A stretch of 64,000 nt of DNA from Formicarius rufipectus (taxonomy: Eukaryota > Chordata > Aves > Passeriformes > Formicariidae). The translations under genes and the position numbers were made by a program. Below, in pieces: positions 36,251-48,480 of the stretch (positions are counted from its first letter, which is position 1; each line of letters begins with the position of its first letter). The DNA lies in assembly GCA_013399695.1 (NCBI GenBank), contig VXAU01002307.1, positions 90,630-154,629 of the forward strand. The letters are read 5' to 3'. The notes beneath the pieces were generated by a model. That model saw nothing but the letters and a program-made list of their open reading frames with translations, was not told the DNA's origin and searched no databases.

Positions 36251-36885
36251 AATGCTGCTCTCCCTTGGAGCAGTGCTCAGCCTGATGCCTGCGCTGGGAC
36301 CTCTGGCATCCTGATGTGCCATGGGCTCTGTGCTGGTGTGACAGACTGAGCTGTTCTGCCACCACAGACAACCAGGAAGCCCCATCCCGACCCCACCACT
36401 GCTGCACCACGGTGCCCCTGGGGGTGGTACTCACTGTGCTACCTGCACGGCATGGAGGGACCACAGGAATGGGAACAGCCCCTCCTCAGACTTAATGCCC
36501 TGCTGAAGGGTGTGGGTCTGAGCTGCTGGGGCTTTGGCCACAAATTCTCCTACAACTGATAATTCCTTTCAAGTCCTGAGGATCAGCCTCCCTCATAATC
36601 CCTGTTTTTTTTCATGACCAGGTGTAATGACTCCAAACCACCAGTGCTGAGCTCCCTGTAAAGCTTGACTGGCCTAAAATTGAGGGCTCCCTCATTTCTC
36701 CTCAGTTCTCCTACAGCTTCCTCATATATTCTCCTGCCTATTGCTGCTCATCTCTGGCTACTTTATCATGATGCTTCAAATTTTCTGGAAGCTGGAGCTG
36801 TTCTTTGATCCTCAGCCTCAGAAAATCGAACTGGCAGCCTCACAGAGGTGCATGGTTTTCCAGACATTTCATGCTTGTTGCCTGG
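36251..36885. other. unique non-coding DNA
   Basis: No gene or repeat family recognised. Confidence 0.45.
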
Positions 36886-37070
36886 GTGGTGGGGCACTGG
36901 CACAAGTTGTCCAGAGAAGCTAGGGCTGCTCCATCCCTCGCTGTCCAAGGTCAGCTTGGATGGGGCTTGGAGCAACCTGGTCTAATGGAAGGTGTCCTTG
37001 ACTGTGACAGGAAGTGGAACGAGATGATCCTTGAGGTCCCTTTCAACTCAAACCATACTGTGATTCTATG
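36886..37070 (+). mobile_element. CR1 LINE 3' end
   Basis: Sense CR1: GGCACTGGCACAAGTTGTCC, CTTGGAGCAACCTGGTCTAA, TGAGGTCCCTTTCAACTCAA and CATACTGTGATTCTATG. Confidence 0.93.
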
Positions 37071-39949
37071 AATACTACACTGAAGTGGAGATTTCAGCAT
37101 TCTGGAAGGAGACAGCCAATAACCTGAAGTTGGCAGTGTGACATGCTCCCTGAATTGAGGTCACTTGGTGAGTCCCATCACACCTCACATGGAGTTTTAT
37201 TTGGGATTGCAAGCCCCCATTAACTCTCAGCAGTGGCACACAAGGCAGGAAGCATTTGAGCCCATGTGTGTGAGCTGCAGCAGATCACGTTCTCAAGGTA
37301 CCATGAGAGCTGCAAAACTGTGTGATTAATGGACTGGCTTTCCAAAAAGCAGCCAACAGTGCTTTTCCCTGCCTCATCACCCTATCCAAGTTGGGGGTAC
37401 TAGCAGGGCTGCCAGGGGTTCTGGATCTGCTCGCTCAGGGACCAGCTTCCCCTCCCAGCATGTGCTGGGAGGCAGCAGGACACTTCTGCCCCGGCTCTGA
37501 GGTCCGTGCAGCTGCAGACCCAGACACACACCTGTTAAAAACAGGGATCCTTGAGGGGCCTTCTGAGACTAAAAGCCATTGGCACACACCCATGGGCCCC
37601 CAGGGCCAGCCTGCTGCTGGGGACCAGCCAGGGACTGCAGCCCATGTTGCTGGCAGGAGTGGGCAGGTTCAGGTCCCCACTGAGCTCCTCTGTGCCACAC
37701 TACTGGCAGCAGGACCACTTCACATTGTGCTTGCAACCACTGCTGTCCTTGGTCCACAGGAGTCCCCAGCTGGCTTGGGTTTTATTGCTGAGTCCCAGCA
37801 CTTGGGCAGAACCAGCTAAGTCAGGACTTCCCAGGGCAGGACCTGCCACATGCCACCAGCAGCCAGAGGGGAGGCTGGGGATTCATTTCCACATGGAGAG
37901 AGCTGCCCCAGGAATCTCCAGAAGCCACAACAGCTACCTGGATGGCTGAGGGGCTCCTTCCTGAGGCTCCTGGCCCCTACAGACCCTGCTAGCTCCATCT
38001 CATTGCTTGGCTGCATTTGGGATTATGTCCAGTTGCATGCTTGAGTGGGTGCTGCCTGCCCTGCTCCCTGGACACCACATTGCTCCTGCCTGCTCCAAGG
38101 GTCACAGCACGTTCAATGTCACCTTCCTGAGCTGTGCTGGGAGCAGGTTGAGCTGGAAAGGCACAGATTGCACAGCTCTGGGGGCGAGAGGTGCCTGAGG
38201 CTCCCAAACCTCTGATCCTGCACCAGCAACAGCTCCAGAGACATCTGCTGACATTCAGAGCCATGGGCTCAGATGCACAAAGTCTACATTTGCACAGTTT
38301 GCAGTAGGGAGATCAGAGCCTTCTATTTATTTTTACAAATGAGAAGAAAACCCAAATATAGCTGTAGTCACTCCTCATTCCCCGTGGTGACCAACCAGCC
38401 AACCTCTTCCTTGGCTGTGAATATGCCTGTTCCCAGTGACTCACCAGGCTGGCACAGTTGTTCCATCAGGAGGCAACCTCCCTGTCCATTCCAGCACGAG
38501 GAGAAGGGGCCATGGTGGTGGGTGCCAGCTGTGTGGCATGACATGGGGGTCAGCAAGTTAGGAGGGGGCTCTGTGGAGCCAGGTCCACCGCCTCAGCCAC
38601 TGCCCAGCCTGGAGTGGGGCCTCCTTTATCCTGCTTTGGTAGTGGAGCAGCATGGGGGTGTGACAACAACAACTCTACATATCCAAAAATAGCCTCTCCA
38701 GTCCCACAGTGCACCCCATGACACCTCCACCTGGCACCAGACCTGCTAATTGCTCCAACATGTGCAGATAGAAGACAGAAGTAGACATCCAGGGATGGAG
38801 CTTAGGCAGCTCTGGCAGAGTTCTTTACTGTCCTGTTTGTGAAGAAAAGTCATATACCCGCCCTGCAAGGCTCAGTTTCCACAAAATGCTGCTGATCAGG
38901 ATTTGGTAGTGCTCATGCCAACAGTCAGCAAGACACCAGGTGTCCCCAGAGCAGCCCGTGAGTGTCACCAGCATCCCTGCTCATCTGGGCAATCCTCCCT
39001 GCATGGTGGATGGAGAAGCTGGAGTGTTGCTCAGGCTTTGTCTTGACCTTCCTCTTAAGAGCCCCAGCTGATGGCAACTGTCCCTGAGCTTTCTGCAATC
39101 CTTTGGGCTCTCCACCATAACCCCAAGGAGCCACAGAAAGTCGTTCCATAGGAGAGTCCTTTGTCACGCTCTGCCTTGTGCTCACAGCTGGCCAGGAGCC
39201 AGCTGTCACAGGAGCCAGCCCATCCTGTGGCACCAGGTCCCATTCTCTGTCCCAGCTCTCTGGGTGGCTGAAGGCAGGCACAGAGCTCTGTTGGGGGTCC
39301 CAGGTCAGGTTCAGAGTCCACACACCTTGCTGAAGGGATTTATTGTTTTTGCATCAGGACACTCTGTGTGATTAATGGGATCAGTGGGATATGCCATCAT
39401 TGCCAATTACTGAATAATGTTACCTTACACAGTTCATCAACTCCTGCTCCAACCATTCCAAAATTGCACTGTTTTGCCTTGCTTTCAATGGGCAGGAATT
39501 TCATTCCAGATGATTTCTCCCAGAACTTCACTTTCTCAGGTCTTCTCCACAAATTCACCAAGCAATCACTTCAGCACGACCCAGAGGTTGTTCTGGCCAT
39601 AGATCCTTCAGCAAATGGCCACCAAACCTCTGCCCTCGGCTGTATGTGTATCAGCTGCAGCAGGGAAATGTTTAACAAGGGCAAAGGAGATACTGTAGCT
39701 TGTGATTTCTCACAGTGTTTTCACCCCAAAAGAAACAAAGGACAAGAACACTGCCTGGAAACTCTGGGGGAGATACACAACTGGTAAACAACAAAGGAAA
39801 AGATCACCTATGGCCTTCACAACACTTGCCTCAGCAGTTTCTTGCCAGACTTGAACTAATTTTTCCCTTTTGGCCACTGTAAAACATAAGGATGAACTAA
39901 GCAGTGAGAGAAAGAGCCCTCGCACCATGGGTAAAACATTGCTCAATTC
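37071..39949. other. unique non-coding DNA
   Basis: No gene recognised. The 139-aa plus-strand frame at 39368-39787 and the 165-aa frame at 37322-37819 lack domains and codon bias that I can see. Confidence 0.45.
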
Positions 39950-40190
39950 AGCACTGCCCTGGGCAGCTTGTTCCAATGTCTGACCACCCTTTCCATGAAG
40001 AAATTTTCCCTAGTATCCAATCTGAACCTCCTCTGATGTAGCTTGAGGCTGTTTCTCCTTATCTTGCCATGTTTTCCCTGGGGACAGAGCCCGACCCCCA
40101 CCAGGCTCCCCACTCCTGTCAGACAGTTGCAGAGAGTCAGAAGGTCCCCCCTGAGCCTCCTTTTCTCCAGGTTGAGCCCTCCCAGCTCCG
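39950..40190 (-). mobile_element. CR1 LINE internal 3' segment, tail absent
   Basis: Antisense CR1: CAGCACTGCCCTGGGCAGCT, TGACCACCCTTTCCATGAAG, TTTTCCCTAGTATCCAATCT, TTGAGGCTGTTTCTCCTTAT, CAGAAGGTCCCCCCTGAGCC and TTTCTCCAGGTTGAGCCCTC. The terminal tail is missing. Confidence 0.9.
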
Positions 40191-40363
40191 CATCAGATGT
40201 GTGCCCCTAAGGACAACACCAATGGATGATGCTGTACAGAGCTCCCTCCCTGCCCTGGGACTACTGGCAGCTTTTGGACCCACTAGAGATGCCAGATGTG
40301 GACTGAGATTTCTCTTGAAGAGGTCTCACTACTCTGTGTGTTTCCAGAGGAGCCCAGACTGCA

Positions 40364-40610
40364 TCACAGAACGACAGACTGTCCCACAATGTCCCACAAA
40401 GGGACCCACAATGATCATCCAGTCCAACTCCAGATCCTGCACAGACACCCCAACAATCCCACCCTGTGCCCGAGAGTGTTGTCCAAGCACTCCTTGAGCC
40501 CTGACAGCCTCGAGGCCATGACCACTGCCCTGGGGATACTGTTCCTGTGCCTGACCACCCTCTGAGGGAAGAACCCTTTCCTAATATCCAACCTATACCC
40601 CTCCGAGCTT
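40364..40610 (-). mobile_element. CR1 LINE 3' copy, different subfamily
   Basis: Antisense CR1: ATGATCATCCAGTCCAACTC, CACAGACACCCCAACAATCC, GTTGTCCAAGCACTCCTTGA, TGACCACCCTCTGAGGGAAG and CTTTCCTAATATCCAACCTA. It has the same orientation as the copy 170 bp away but belongs to another subfamily, so it is a separate insertion. Confidence 0.92.
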
Positions 40611-42334
40611 CTAAAACCCTGCTCTGGGTCGGCAGCAGCTCAGAGTTGGCAAAGGGGGAGAATTTCAAATTATCTGGTGGTCAGATACTCTCTTTACCAT
40701 CCTCTGTGCTCCCAGACCACTGGCATGACTCATGACACTATATTTATACATATAAATTTGGAATCAAGTCATTAAAAACCTGCTTTTCTTGCCTGGCTCC
40801 GGGTCTGCTGGTGCTCCCACTGCTCTCACGTGTGCAGGGGCAGTTGATGTGTTCTCCCAGCCTGTTCCTGCCAGCACAGAAGGAGGAACAGGGGGATTTC
40901 CAAGGAGAATGGTAGAGTTGTGAGATCTTCTGATAGCCTGGACTCAGTATGACACCGAAGGCCACACCAGGGGTAACCGCTGCAGGTGACAAGGATGAGA
41001 TGAAAGGAGCAGAGCAAGAAAGTGAACGGCTCCCAAAGGAGTCCCTGTGTTTGGGGGCTTTATTTGAGGGTTTCATAGCCCACTGAACTTCTCATGCCTT
41101 GAGAGCAGCCTTCAGGGTCACAGCCCTGTCCCCTGAGACCAGACCTGGCTTTTGACACCCTTTATTCTACTCTGGACACCACTCAACTTGCCAAGCACAT
41201 CCCAGGAGGTCCTGAGGGCCTACCACCTTCATGGAGTGCAGGGACCCAGGATCCTTCTTTCAGGGGTAAAATTTTACTCCTCTGCCCGAGACACAAAAAC
41301 GTAGAAGCCCCCAACCTTTTCCCTTCTAATTTGGTCTCCCATTCCAGCTACAGAAATACCAGTAGCCTCTTTGTTCCTGTAAGGTCTCAGAGGGACTTTT
41401 CAGGTGACAACTAAACTGTCCCTAAAATGACCTCCTCAGGGTCAGGTGAAACAGGCGTTCTCGACTCTTAGAAACATCCTTCCAACATAAAGGAAGTGCT
41501 AAGTATCTGTTTATCTTTCCACTGGGTTCATATACTGAGGATATCTGTCATCTGTGCCCCCTGAAAGGAGCAATATATTCTATTTTCCCACTGTGTTGAA
41601 GTTGAAACACTTTGGCCAGGATTCCTGCTTCACTCATATTCATTTCTATAGCCCATTGGATAATTTTCCAGTGAAAGCCCTGTGAATGTCTTCCTTAGCC
41701 CTCTTTGTGGGAAATGAGGATTTCTGGACAGGTGAACATGCAAAAGTAGGAAAAGAAAGAAATAAAAAGAAACAAGAAACCTCTCACCATAGGAATCCCT
41801 TGTTATCCCATATTATGTAATACATTGTTATTCCACATGCATTCATCTCTGACACAGGCTACTGCAGTATATGCCTTATGGATAAATAGGGAAATATGGA
41901 ATTAGGGGAAGGCTGAGGTCTTGCAGGTCACCACTGCTGCCAGACCTTCATGTTTTGCTTCTGGACCTGCTGCAGGACCTTGCAAAGATTCTCCTCTTTG
42001 CCATATCCTGCAGACAGGTTCCACAGCAGCTCCTGCTCTGCATCCTACTGGGATGTGACATTCTGGCCTCTTGGGGAGCAGCCCCTTTCACCCCAGCACA
42101 CAGGACACTACATAAGTGTTTTGCTTTAAGCAGGTGCTGTTGTAGGGGGGTTTTAGCAGATACCTGAGATCATGGACCTGTGTAAAAGCTTTGCTGAAGG
42201 TGACTCACAGAAGGAAGGGGCTAAACATGGAACAGTGGGTGGAGGAGGCATGGGAGAGATGTGGGACAGTGCTGGGGTTGCCATGTCAGTGATGGAGTTC
42301 TCAGCAGTCTAACCAAACTGAAATCCCAACTAAA
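40611..42334. other. unique non-coding DNA, AT-rich 41450-41900
   Basis: No gene recognised. A purine-rich run (AAAGAAAGAAATAAAAAGAAAC) lies at 41751-41773. Confidence 0.5.
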
Positions 42335-42480
42335 TCACAGAAACACAGACTATTTTGGGTTGGAGGGACCTTAAATCTTATCTCATTCCAAACCCCTGCC
42401 ATGGGCAGTGGCACCTCCCACTAAACCAGGTTTCTCCAAGCTCCATCCAGCCTGGTCTTTGACACTTTCAGAGGAAAACT
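42335..42480 (-). mobile_element. CR1 LINE 3' end
   Basis: Antisense CR1: TCACAGAAACACAGACTATT, TGGGTTGGAGGGACCTTAAA, CCTGCCATGGGCAGTGGCAC and CCAAGCTCCATCCAGCCTGG. Confidence 0.92.
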
Positions 42481-43102
42481 CCAAGAGCAAACCCTCTGCA
42501 AACCTGCAACTTCACAGCCTAATAAGAGCTCCTCATGACTCTTGTGCTTGGCAGACTGTGTCCATGTGGCCCCCTCCAGCAGATGGAAGAGGGCTCCGTC
42601 TCTCTGGGACGATGCTGCACAAACATCCTCCTCTCCTCATTGCTCTCCTCACCCAACGCCGGGTACACCGGCAGTGCTGGAACGTTGTGCTGTTTGCTTC
42701 CATTGAATCATCGTGCAAAGGCTGCTTTCCAGCCTCCATGGGGTGCTTGCAGGCAGTCTGGGATGAGATGGTCACAGAGGGACCCTGGCTCCTCTGCAGT
42801 AAGCTTTTCCGCAAGGATCTGGGGAGCACTATTCCCAGCTCTGTGCCCTGTGCATCTGTGGCTTGGCTCTGGTGCTGCTGGAGCCTGGTGTCACACGGGC
42901 TGCTTGTTTTCTAGCATGTTATTCACTGATTTTACTCCCCAGCCAAGGGAGCTTTGCAAATAATAATAAAAAAGGATGAATGGTTATCCAGGACTGTCAA
43001 AGATGGGCTAGCTCCTGCACTGCTGGCAGCAGAAACACCTGGCAAGCAACCGGCTGTATCCCACATTCCTTCCTTCACTGGAGGAGGCCGCCCTTAATCA
43101 CC
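42481..43102. other. unique non-coding DNA
   Basis: Frames of 168 and 142 aa on the plus strand overlap each other and carry no recognised motif. Confidence 0.45.
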
Positions 43103-43288
43103 AGTCAGGGAATGGTTTGGATTGAAAGGGAAATTACACACCATCTCATTCCACCCTCTGCCATGGGCAGAGATTCCTTCTACTAGACCAGGTTGCTCCA
43201 AGCCCTGTCCTTCCTGGCCTTGAACACTTCCTGGGATGGGGCAGACACAGCTTCTCTGGGCAACCCGTGCCACTGTCCCACCACCCTT
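43103..43288 (-). mobile_element. CR1 LINE 3' end, tail missing
   Basis: Antisense CR1: GGAATGGTTTGGATTGAAAG, CCTCTGCCATGGGCAGAGAT, CCAGGTTGCTCCAAGCCCTG, GGATGGGGCAGACACAGCTT and GGGCAACCCGTGCCACTGTC. Confidence 0.92.
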
Positions 43289-45460
43289 AATAGACCATTT
43301 AGCACTGACCATCCCCACCACCAAACAGCTCAGCAAAGACGGTTCTCACAAACAATCTCTCCTCTCATGTTGCTGTGCTCAGATTTTTGTTCTCCCTACA
43401 GCAGAAACTTCTAGATTTACCCCGGCTCTCAAAACACCTTGCCATGACAGTTTGGATTTGATGCTGTTGTAATCATTCTAGACTATAAAAAACAAGTCCT
43501 GTCTTTCACTAGCATATGGTTCTCCCTGAACAACAGCAGACACCAGAACTTTCAATTAAGTTTCTGGAAGCGATGCTGAAGCACACATGACTCACTTCAC
43601 AAGTGCACTAACAAGTGAAATGATCCTCTTTTTTTGCCAGATCTCCACTCATCAGGAAACAAAGAGTAGCTGATGTCTTTCTTTCTTTCTTTCTACGTTG
43701 ATGAAAATAACACCCTTCTCTGTCACTGCTGAACTTAGGTAGAAATCGTCCAGCTAAATATTCTAATATTTGATAACAACCCTGCCAGCACAGAGCTGAC
43801 TCACTCCATGGCATGCGCTGCTCCCTGAGGATTGCTTTCAGTACAGCGAACAATTAGCTGGTTCATTCATCCCAGCTTGAGAATGGCAGATAGTTACAGG
43901 ACCACAGGCATGCTCCTAATGGGAAGGATTTATCAACACTCGTAGTTGTTGCTCCTGTAATTAATCTCATGTTCTTTCCACACACACTCACCCACTGCTC
44001 ACACTCCTGCTCCCAACTCCCAGTCACTTTTTTTAATGCTCAGAAAGGCATAGAAATAATTTGGATTTCTGCTTAGTGATAAGGAATTGATCAGGCAAGA
44101 TAAAGATGTCATTTGGGGGTTCTGGTCCTCAGCATTCCTGAAGTTCTGCCTGCAGCTCCTGTGGCACAGAGCAGAGGGGTGCAGCCCCAGCAGAGCAGAG
44201 AGATCTGGTCCCAGCCCCAGCTCCAGCCCGTGAACACCCCTGTGACAATGATGCTACACACACACACACACCCTGCTGGCACCCACAAGCCTGTTCCCAC
44301 ACCAGCCCAGCGCACACATTTGCTCCATCCCGAGGAAGCCACTGGATCGTGCCTGGGTGTGCCTGCAGGCAGCCTGACACCCCAGGAGCAGAGCCCCAGT
44401 GCCTCCATCTCTGGGCCTTAGATACAAACAGGGGAGCATCCTCATCCCTGGTCCAGGTTAGGGACACAGGGAAGATCGTTTGTCCAAGGTTAAGTGGTGA
44501 TTATAAGAGCTGTGGGATCTGGTGGGAGCTGGGATTTCTGGCACGAGTCTTTAGAAGCTGAAGGTGGAAGCAGTCACTAACCCCTCCAGCACACCTTTCT
44601 GCCTCTCTGTTGCTGGCCTGGCACACCTTCCTGTCCCTCTGTTCTGTCTCCCTGCTGCCATTACTTTCCTGCCTTGCTGATCCCACAGCACTCTGGCACA
44701 GCCCAGGCTCTCAGTGTCCCAAGGCTGTTGCCTCCCAGTCCCTGTCTCTGGGGGCCTCAGTTTCCCAGTTGGCTTTGCTGTGAGCTCCTGGCAATCCAAA
44801 CCCTGCCAGACCCTTCCTTTCAGACACTGCTCAGGAGCAGATCAGACACCTGTAGCCTCCAGATCACAGGGAGAAGATGGCACATACCTGGCAATAAGCA
44901 TTTCTGTATATCCTTGCAAAAGACATAGCTGCTGGGACTTTCTGCCTTTAACTTTATTCCCTCCCAAGTTTCTAGACTTGGGCTTCAACTGGAGATTTAT
45001 TTTACTGTGTGTTGATTGCTATCATTATTGCCAGTGTGAAGATGATGTTCTCAGCACAAGTGAATACAGCACTGAATTCAACAACAGCATCCTTGTAACT
45101 ACCACCCAAAAACATGCCATGGAAGCCAGGGTGAAGGGGAAAACTCTGGTAAAGGTGGGAGGGACCACTCCCTGTGTCCCTGGGAATTGCCCCCAGTGGA
45201 TCAGAGGGCAGGACCCCATGGCCTTGGCTGGCTGTGAGGAGCTGTCCCGTGGCTGCAGAGGACTGGTCCTGCCACCCTGCTGCCACCCTGAGCTGATCAC
45301 CCTCCTGGGAGAGAATAAACATCCCCACAGCTGCTGGTGCTGCTTTTGGGGTAAACTGCCCATGGGCATGGGGGATCTCTGCAGCGGATGGAACAGTGAT
45401 GCCCCCGTGTCACATCTCTATGGACACCATGAGGCTGATGACACAGAGCAGACCTGTGTA
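43289..45460. other. unique DNA with (CTTT)n and (AC)8 microsatellites
   Basis: (CTTT)4CT lies at 43677-43694 and (AC)8 at 44256-44271. The AT-rich stretch 43470-44110 includes a CATGACTCA AP-1-like site near 43590 and may be a conserved element. The 273-aa plus-strand frame at 44714-45535 runs into a CR1 copy and has no domain. Confidence 0.5.
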
Positions 45461-45554
45461 TCACAGAATCCCAGAATGGTCTGGGTTAGAAAGGACCTTA
45501 AAGCTCATCTCATTCCAACTCCCTGTCATGGGTAGGGATAACTTCCACTAGAAA
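45461..45554 (-). mobile_element. CR1 LINE 3' tip
   Basis: Antisense CR1: TCACAGAATCCCAGAATGGT, GAAAGGACCTTAAAGCTCAT and GTCATGGGTAGGGATAACTT. Truncated after about 95 bp. Confidence 0.9.
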
Positions 45555-46165
45555 TGTGTGCCCACCTTTACAGCCCAGGGACTCTGAGAGGTGCCTGGGG
45601 TCACAGCCTGAACCTGGCCTGGGATGCCAGAGTTCTGCTGGGCTCTGAGTCCGTTTGCACGGAGCTCTGGCTTATGACCCATCCTGCTCTGTTCTCCCTG
45701 GATCAGCTCCACCAGTCCCTGGTTGCATGGGCAGATACCCATGATATTCACACTCCTCCTCCCCAGCCTGTGCTGGCTGGTAAGGTCACCTGTCCCAGTA
45801 ACTTCTGAGCTGTGTGGCTCAACCATACCAGTTTCTAGCATAGGCTCATGACCTATAAGGAACAAGGCTCTGAACAGACAACAAACATTTGTGCTTCCCT
45901 GCTTCCCAGAGTGCCACAGCCCCTGGGGCTCAGACTGTGGCATTGGTGCCCTGTGGCCTCATTTCCATTAGTCCCCAGTTATCCCAGTGGCTGTGCACTG
46001 GCTGGGCATTGGCATGGACACTGCGTGGTGGGCACAGACATGGGATGGTGGGAACCTCACTTCAGGATTGCTGGGGAAGTTTTCCAGTTACTGATGTCAC
46101 CCTTATGTGTCCCAGTGACTCGATCCCGACAACTGAGTCAAGGCAGCTTGTGGTTTGCAGGAGAT
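45555..46165. other. unique non-coding DNA
   Basis: No gene or repeat recognised. Confidence 0.45.
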
Positions 46166-46358
46166 GGGGATATTATCATGGAAAGACAGACATTGGCACA
46201 GGTTGCCCAAGGCAGAGGTAGAGTCATTGGCCCTGGAGGGATTTAAAAGATGTGTAGATGTGGCATTTAGGAACACGGTTTAGTGGTGGGCCTGGCAGTG
46301 ATGGAGTAATGGTTGAACTTGATCTTAGAGTGCTTTTTCAACCTTAAGGATTCCATGA
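46166..46358 (+). mobile_element. CR1 LINE 3' end
   Basis: Sense CR1: GACATTGGCACAGGTTGCCC, GTGTAGATGTGGCATTTAGG, AACACGGTTTAGTGGTGGGC, TGGTTGAACTTGATCTTAGA and TTCAACCTTAAGGATTCCAT. Confidence 0.92.
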
Positions 46359-47019
46359 AATTTCCTTTTAAGAGCGGCCCAGTCATGTCCCCACTGCATT
46401 CAGCCTTCAGTTCCCTCCTCCCAGAGCCAATGCAAATGCCCCTGGAGCTCAAGAGTCGGGACAAGGACATTCTGCCTGCCCCACTGACGGCACTGCCCTG
46501 TCTTAGTCCCCCAGTATTTCTGTAAGTGTCTCCAGGGAAGTGCTGTGTTCAAGGTGACACCTTCCTACAGTATGACCTGACCAAGGGAGAGAATCTGGTG
46601 TCCAGATGTTGAATCCGGTTGCTTCCAAGAAATACCAGGGGAAGAACTTTGGACAAAAACTGGAGAGGGGTGGCTCAATTTGAAAAGGATTTTGTTGACC
46701 TAAAGTGACTGCTGCTGTGGTGGGTGTTTTGGACTGGTCGATCTTCTGCTCTTCAACATTGAACATGCTCATCTGAAACTGTGAGGCTTTGGGTTTATTA
46801 TTGAAACCTCACAAATGAAAAGAAAATGAGCATCAGCAGGAGAATCAGAAAATGCCCAGGGGCATGATGGTCTTCAGGTTCCACTGGATTAAAAACGTCA
46901 GAGTGGAATTTTTGGGGTTTATTTCACTCAGAAGGGTCACTGCGGTCTTAACCAACCCAGCTCTCTGTGTCTCTCAGTACTGTCCCAGGGAATCCAGTCC
47001 CATGTGGGAGAGAAAAAAC
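46359..47019. other. unique non-coding DNA
   Basis: No gene or repeat recognised. Confidence 0.45.
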
Positions 47020-47140
47020 ACAGAATCATAAAGTCATAGAATCACAAAGTCATAGAATCACAGAATCATAGTAATCCTGAGTTGGAAGAGACCTGCAAGG
47101 ATGATAGAGTCCAGCTCCTGGCCCAGCCCAGGACAGTGCC
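47020..47140 (-). mobile_element. CR1 LINE 3' tip with expanded tail
   Basis: The tail unit is repeated several times (ACAGAATCATAAAGTCATAG, AATCACAAAGTCATAGAATC), followed by CTGAGTTGGAAGAGACCTGC and GAGTCCAGCTCCTGGCCCAG. Confidence 0.9.
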
Positions 47141-48089
47141 AAGGTTCACTTGAATGATTTACCCAGTAGGAGCTCCCCTGGGCCAGGGCGAGGACCTGAC
47201 ACTTGGTGCTTTGCTGGAGCAGAGCAGAGCAGAGCAAAGTGAGGGCCCCCTATAGCCCCACTCACCTTCCCCTGCACATGAAAACCAGGGACTGGATGAA
47301 TGGGGAAGAATTGAAATCAGCTCAGAGGCAATCCTGAGGCCAGAGGAGAGGCAAAATTTACTAGCTTATTATTTTTATTTAATGCCCATATTGTGCACAC
47401 AGATGAATAATTGGTGTGTGGGGCTCTGTGTGAAGAACTGTTATGAAGTTTAATTCATTAGTGCTTGTAAAGTGCCTCAAACTCGTGAGATGAAAGGTGT
47501 CCTCTGAGCGCCAAGAGCTGTTACAACTCCAGCACTGTGGATCTTTAATAAGGATATTGAACGACTCCTCTGAGTCAGCACATTGATTTTAACTTCTTTA
47601 TGGTTGTTTTTACAACCAGTGTCCTAGAGAGCCAGAATAGTAAAAAAAAGTTGAAAGAAAAAGCCCTCTCAGAGCACAGAGCTGGCTCTGCACAGCTATG
47701 GACTGGGGAGATGGCTCTGCCACCCTCAGCTGTCTGCTTGTGGGGATCAGTCTGAGAGGTCTGACACCTCTATGGTGACTGAGAGCTGTGACAGCTCTGG
47801 AGATGTCACTGGGTGGATGCTGATTGGGGCAGGTGGGGAGAGAGGAAGGTCCAGTGGAAGCTGGGGGCTGTTGGCTGGGTATCTGCTTTGCTTGCAGGGT
47901 CACAGCCCAGTGGCCCGGCTTGTCCCCATGTCATGAGTCTGAGTGATGTGTGGGGAGGTGACAGTGGAGGCCTTCCAGCCATCCCTGCCATCTGCCCATT
48001 CCTGCCATCCTTTCATCCATCCCTGGCAGCCTACTCTCACCTCCCCTGGCACAGCTTGACAATGGGGTGATTGGAAGACTACAGGTGTT
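47141..48089. other. unique DNA, AT-rich candidate conserved element 47350-47600
   Basis: 47350-47600 is AT-rich with TTATTATTTTTATTTAATG, GTTTAATTCATTAGTG and an NF-E2/AP-1-type TGAGTCAGCA (47571-47580). It stands out from the GC-rich surroundings. No coding potential. Confidence 0.4.
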
Positions 48090-48480
48090 CACAGAATCAC
48101 AAAATAGTTTGGGTTTGAAGGGACCTTAAAGATCATTCAGTTCCACTTCCTGCCATGGGCAGGGACACCTTCCACCAGCCCAGGTTGCTCCACGCCCTGT
48201 CCAACCTGGCCTTGGACACTTCCAGAGATGGGGTTGCCACAACTACTTGGGGCAACCTGTGCTAGGGTCTGCCCACCCTCACAGGGAGCAATCGCTTCCC
48301 AATGTCCCATCCAACTCTGCCCTCCGTCAGTGGGAAGCCATTGCCTCTGGTGCTGTCATGCCAGGCCCTTGTCCAAAGTCCGTCTCCAGACCCCTTGGAG
48401 CCCCTTTAGGCACTGGATGGGTCTACAAGGTCTCCTGGGAGCCTTCTCTTCTCCAGGTGAACACCCCCAGCTCTCCCAGA
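48090..48480 (-). mobile_element. CR1 LINE, about 390-bp 3' copy
   Basis: Antisense CR1, colinear: CACAGAATCACAAAATAGTT, CCTGCCATGGGCAGGGACAC, CTGTCCAACCTGGCCTTGGA, GTGGGAAGCCATTGCCTCTG, CTTGGAGCCCCTTTAGGCAC and CTTCTCCAGGTGAACACCCC. Confidence 0.95.

Noticed and set aside
35747..36385. 212-aa minus-strand open frame of QEGRISAGGQDQC-type repeats
   Set aside because: It is the translation of the 19-bp minisatellite, which is open in all minus-strand frames; there is no independent coding evidence.
44714..45535. 273-aa plus-strand open frame
   Set aside because: No domain, it enters a CR1 copy at its 3' end, and two other frames are open opposite it.
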